The notes under the pieces: model-generated
The model's database searches: none
Told to the model about the DNA's origin: nothing
Seen by the model: the letters and a program-made list of their open reading frames with translations, nothing else
Assembly: GCA_963921795.1 (NCBI GenBank)
Contig: OY997640.1
Location: 14,805,781-14,869,780, forward strand
Origin: Nannobrachium achirus
Taxonomy: Eukaryota; Chordata; Actinopteri; Myctophiformes; Myctophidae
DNA length: 64,000 nucleotides
Reading direction: 5' to 3'
Shown here: positions 60,400 through 64,000 of the stretch, in pieces
Layout: the number at the start of each line of letters is the position of its first letter
Position numbering within the stretch: the first letter of the stretch is position 1
Program-made: the position numbers and the translations under genes

Positions 60400-62609
60400 T
60401 CTGCTCCGAGGTCTCTCGCTCTCTCTCTCTCTGTGACAAATGTCCGACTACAACTCGCTCAAACAGGTATGTTTTAGACTCCATTATATAGGTTCAGGCG
60501 ATGGATTCTTCCTTTGATCGTGGCTGTTTGTTTTGTATTCCAGGGTCGAAGGAACGCAAAAGTAGATTGTCTAGCTGCTGCTGTAGCGCCACCGTCTTTT
60601 GACATTGTTGTGATGACTGATGAAGTAGAAAATGTTTGTCACAGTGACCCACTAATGCCAGGACATTCACAGCAGCCCGTGATAGCACTAGAGTTAGTTG
60701 TGATGACGATGATTATGAGGAAGAATATGTTGTTTGTCACCGCGACCGACTAATTCCAGGGCTGCATAGCAGCCCGTGATCTAGAGTTATTGTTTTGACC
60801 TGGGGGAAACACCCTGGCTCCAATCCATTGGTTTCACACAACAGGGCTTCCACTAATCTGACAATAGCGCCATCGTGTGTAATAAAGGTGCAATTGACTA
60901 GCCTAATGCACGGAAAGCAGTTCAAAGCAGTGAAATGCATTTCTGGTTTAGAGCGAGTAATGAAGTTAGATATTTGAGCCATTTGAGCCATAGTTTAGCA
61001 ATATTGTGGTTCATGGGAAGCATTTGTATTTGTTTTTGCTCACATCACTTGTTGAATATGTGATTTCTGACTTTTTTTTTATCACAGAAGCACCACACTT
61101 TGTAACAAGATGGGGGAGAGTGTAATTAACCTAATTAAGTAATTAAACCCAAACTCGGGAAACTCGGGGTTGGCACAGCGGTCTATTTGAAATCAAACTC
61201 GGGAAACTCGGGGTTGGCACCATATGTGTTAATATGCGATTAAAATGTGATTAATTGCGATTAATTAATTTCTTTTAATCGCATTTTAATCGGATCCCAG
61301 CCCTAATCTTGTGTACAGCTAACTTATTTTGGTTTGGCATTCCTTCAGCCTACATGTAAATGTGGATACAAAATACATTGCTATATTGTACTGTATACGC
61401 ACTGCCTGCTACTAACAGCTACTGCTATCTTTGTGTATAGCAGTAAAAGGTTGTTTATTGGACAAGACTGGTTTCAACAAATACATATAACTACATTGTA
61501 GATGCATTTAAGTGAAGAGCAAATGACGCTATGCCAGGATTTGGTCACTGTCCTCCATGTCAGTTCTGTTGTTTTGGTGCCTGTGTAACCACACTAAACA
61601 GACTATATTATAGTACTTGTCCGACTTCATTCCGTCAAATCGACCGACTTCATTGGGACATTTTGCTAAGAGATACATTATAATGTTTACTTTATATCAA
61701 TATGTTTGTGAATTAATGAATTAATTCAAATTTTAACTTTTCACAGATATGAAGATGACTGACATCATAGACCACATGAGACTGGCACAGTATGTCCATG
61801 TATGGGCATTACAAGATATGGGCTTAATATTGATGACATCAAGGATCTCCATGAATGGGCATGAAAGGGACAAGGACTGATTCAGACAGAGATATATGAC
61901 CATTCATTTATTACTGAATAGATTTTCCCAGTTGACTTGAATGGGGAAAATTCAAATGGTAAGAAGGAATTAATTTGCAAGTGTGATTTGCGTCACGGCA
62001 ACCACACTTGCAATTTCCAATTGCATCTTTCTTGATCTGATTTAGTCTTAGTCTTAAAGTGCGGGTGCCATGATTTTTCCCCCCTCTAAAACATGATTAT
62101 CTACTATTATAATTATACTAGGAGGAAGATGTTTTCCAAAAAAGTGTACAGAAAGAGTTAAAATGATGTTTTTATGTGGCCACACCCACCAGTTCATTGG
62201 TTTGCGTGGTTGTCATGGTGGGTGGTGACCCAGCTGAAGTTAGCCACACCCACGTATGTTGGGTGAATGGTAATTAGGGGAGGGGTTGATTCTGTGATGT
62301 AATAAGTATCTGTGTTTATGGACCGGCACGTTTGACCCCACAAGGTGGCAGCCTACAGCTAAAACCCAAATAGAAAAGCAATACATAATTGCTAATAACA
62401 ACCACACCAGTGGGTCTAATGAAGTACTGTCAACCTCCTAGACACGTACATGAAAACCAGAAAAAGTACAAAACTGTCCAATGACTGCTAATTTCCAGGA
62501 AATGGTACAGTATGCAGGCAGTTCAAGGTTTTTGACACACAAAATCTCACGTTTTAGCCAAGTGGCCGAGGGCCGGCTCCTGTCCAGTGTCCATGTGTCT
62601 GTCTGGGTG

Positions 62610-62650
<41 letters not shown>

Positions 62651-63330
62651 GTGTGTATCTATGCAGCTAATCTTGGACACAGCTGGACCGGTGGAGGACC
62701 TTTCTCGTTAGTAGCTCTGCAAGCCTATAAATTGTTCTGTAAATATACCTCTGAGATTTGTACAAACATGTGTCCATTTGGTTCAAGATCATTTAGCCGG
62801 GAAGCACCTGCTCACATTGAGAACCACTGCACTTCTAAGATACAAAAGCATAAAATCGTCGTTGTCGGGTGGAAACCTTGTATGTCCAAAACCGTTTCTT
62901 TCGTATTGATCATTTAACTCATACAGTGCCATCCGGCCACAAGGGGTGCTAGAGTGCCAGAAATTTCTCCATTGACCTTCTTTATAGCTTTCGTCGACCC
63001 TCTCCCAACTGGCCTGTGTTTTCACTCCGGTCAATCCTATGGGTGTCCAGAGGAGGAAGCTAGCTGACACGTAGCCAAAATGCTAACCCATTGAGAAGCC
63101 CGATCTAAAGCTATTTCAGCCGCAAAAAACTTTCTCATTGGGTCTGGGGACACAATCCGGAGAAAATCCTGTCTAAAGATGTGATTTATTATTGGAGTGG
63201 GCGGCGCGATTCGGCCGTTAGCGCGAATACGGCCCGTGGATGGCCGAGTCTATAAGTCCCGGCCAAGGATGGACGTCTAGACCGGGGCTTCGTTGAGGCC
63301 TCCGATAAAATAATTCATTTTATTAAATAT
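60400..63330. other. no gene seen; small repeats
   Basis: A diverged tandem duplication (CAGCAGCCCGTGATAGCACTAG at about 60670 and TAGCAGCCCGTGATCTAGAG at 60770). A doubled AAACTCGGGAAACTCGGGGT (61151 and 61196). A loose ATTAATCG/CGATTAAT foldback of common fish type at 61225-61295. A (GTCT)n tract at 62611-62648. GATGACATCAAGGATCTCCA at 61833 resembles 36100-36122 next to the ISXO2 remnant. No coding. Confidence 0.45.
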
Positions 63331-63589
63331 CCCGGACTAGTTCGGGATAGGCACCCTGGAATACGTCGCGCCGCCTACAATGAACATTTGGTGAACATTG
63401 GGGGGGTCTAAACTTTATTTTAAACCATTTTCAATGGAATAAATCGTCGGAGCATCTAGCGTCTCTCGTTGGTGAGCGCTGGGCGAGCCGGGACCACCCA
63501 CGTTGCTCCAAGCAGCTCGGGGTAAGTAAAATAGCAAATAAAAAATAGTTTTTGATCCCGAATATCCCGAACTAGTTCGGGATAGGCAC
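63331..63589. repeat. pair of ATATCCCGRACTAGTTCGGG repeats
   Basis: ATATCCCGGACTAGTTCGGG (from 63335) and ATATCCCGAACTAGTTCGGG (from 63563), both followed by ATAGGCAC. The second holds the perfect palindrome TCCCGAACTAGTTCGGGA. Confidence 0.75.
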
Positions 63590-63620
63590 TAAAAGGGTTA
63601 AAAGAATTATTCAACTTAAA

Positions 63621-63696
63621 GAAAATAGCCAATCTACAGGCATACAGCGTCTCACACCGCCGCAAGGCGTTGTGTGCTTGTAGATCTGCTATTTTC
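63621..63696. repeat. palindromic mini-foldback, copy n
   Basis: GAAAATAGCCAATCTACAGG at the left and GTGCTTGTAGATCTGCTATT then TTC at the right; centre CACACCGCCGCAAGGCG. The right flank CACTATTCTTGTGTGACAGT resembles the flank of copy f (CACTACTTTTGTGCGACAGC). Confidence 0.8.
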
Positions 63697-64000
63697 ACTA
63701 TTCTTGTGTGACAGTCTTGTATGGTGAAGCAGGGCTTTACTTTACGAAGAAAGAAAAAAACATACTAATTTGAAACTTGGAGATACAAGGTTTCTTCCCG
63801 ACAGTGACGATTATATTCTATCCATGTTAAAGCTGAGCACTATTAATAGTCCTAATGAGTTTACAGCATACACTGCAGTGTCACCTGTCTGTTCCTGTTT
63901 TCTATACGTGCTTTGAAATGCTGAAGTGAATGAATGATGTGCAAACAAAGGCGGCTCATACTGTTCTTTCACTTGGAACGGCGAGTTCGGCATAAAGAGC
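63697..64000. other. no gene seen
   Basis: No frame or repeat recognised beyond the flank shared with copy f (63697-63716). Confidence 0.35.

Overview
The window looks like teleost fish chromosomal DNA. It is dense in CA/TG, TA and GTCT microsatellites, has intron-sized gaps between short exon-like pieces with GT/AG splice sites, and carries a typical fish mobile-element mix: L2 and RTE-like LINEs, PIF/Harbinger, piggyBac, hAT, FLYWCH/MULE, ISXO2 (Merlin-like) and tyrosine-recombinase (DIRS/Ngaro-type) elements. I see no intact, clearly single-copy host gene. Almost all coding signal is mobile-element protein or broken and duplicated exons. Everything here was read by eye, without alignments or database searches.

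Layout. 0-4 kb: a decayed PIF/Harbinger element (Myb-like ORF on +, transposase pseudogene on -) invaded by a 0.6 kb piggyBac-type MITE with TTAA target duplications. 6.8-9.3 kb: a 5'-truncated L2 LINE on the minus strand. 10.7-25.5 kb: a patchwork of segmental duplications of broken minus-strand genes (a FLYWCH zinc finger/MULE-type transposase gene, a second Harbinger transposase, a multicopy fish gene of unknown function). Inside it a second piggyBac MITE was itself invaded by an RTE-like LINE with a 10-bp target duplication, and an unoccupied paralogue of the MITE site lies 0.8 kb away. 26.7-28.3 kb: two copies of a nuclear-receptor-like zinc-finger exon, each followed by the same GGGTGG-rich minisatellite; one minisatellite carries a tRNA-derived SINE.

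36.4-43.3 kb: the best-preserved unit, a complete Ngaro-type retrotransposon on the minus strand with Gag, RT-RNase H and tyrosine recombinase, and the split direct repeats A1-ORFs-B1-A2-B2. Gag and RT lie in one frame separated by a single UGA followed by CUAG, the known readthrough context. It sits in an ISXO2 transposase gene without target duplication, and the gene's frame continues exactly across the element. A shrunken relative lies at 47.1-48.9 kb, itself hit by a 624-bp foldback.

50.6-51.5 kb: a two-exon SET-domain (KMT5A-like) gene with one in-frame stop. 51.5-51.9 kb: a 356-bp miniature LTR retrotransposon (TRIM-like) whose LTRs carry a tRNA-Glu-like sequence with Pol III A and B boxes, plus a tRNA-His-like primer site. 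51.9-55.3 kb: an unassigned DNA transposon with about ten copies of a TGTCACACCATATGA motif. Scattered over the whole window are about 14 copies of a 60-75 bp near-perfect palindrome, a miniature foldback family. The last 5 kb are microsatellite and weakly structured non-coding DNA.
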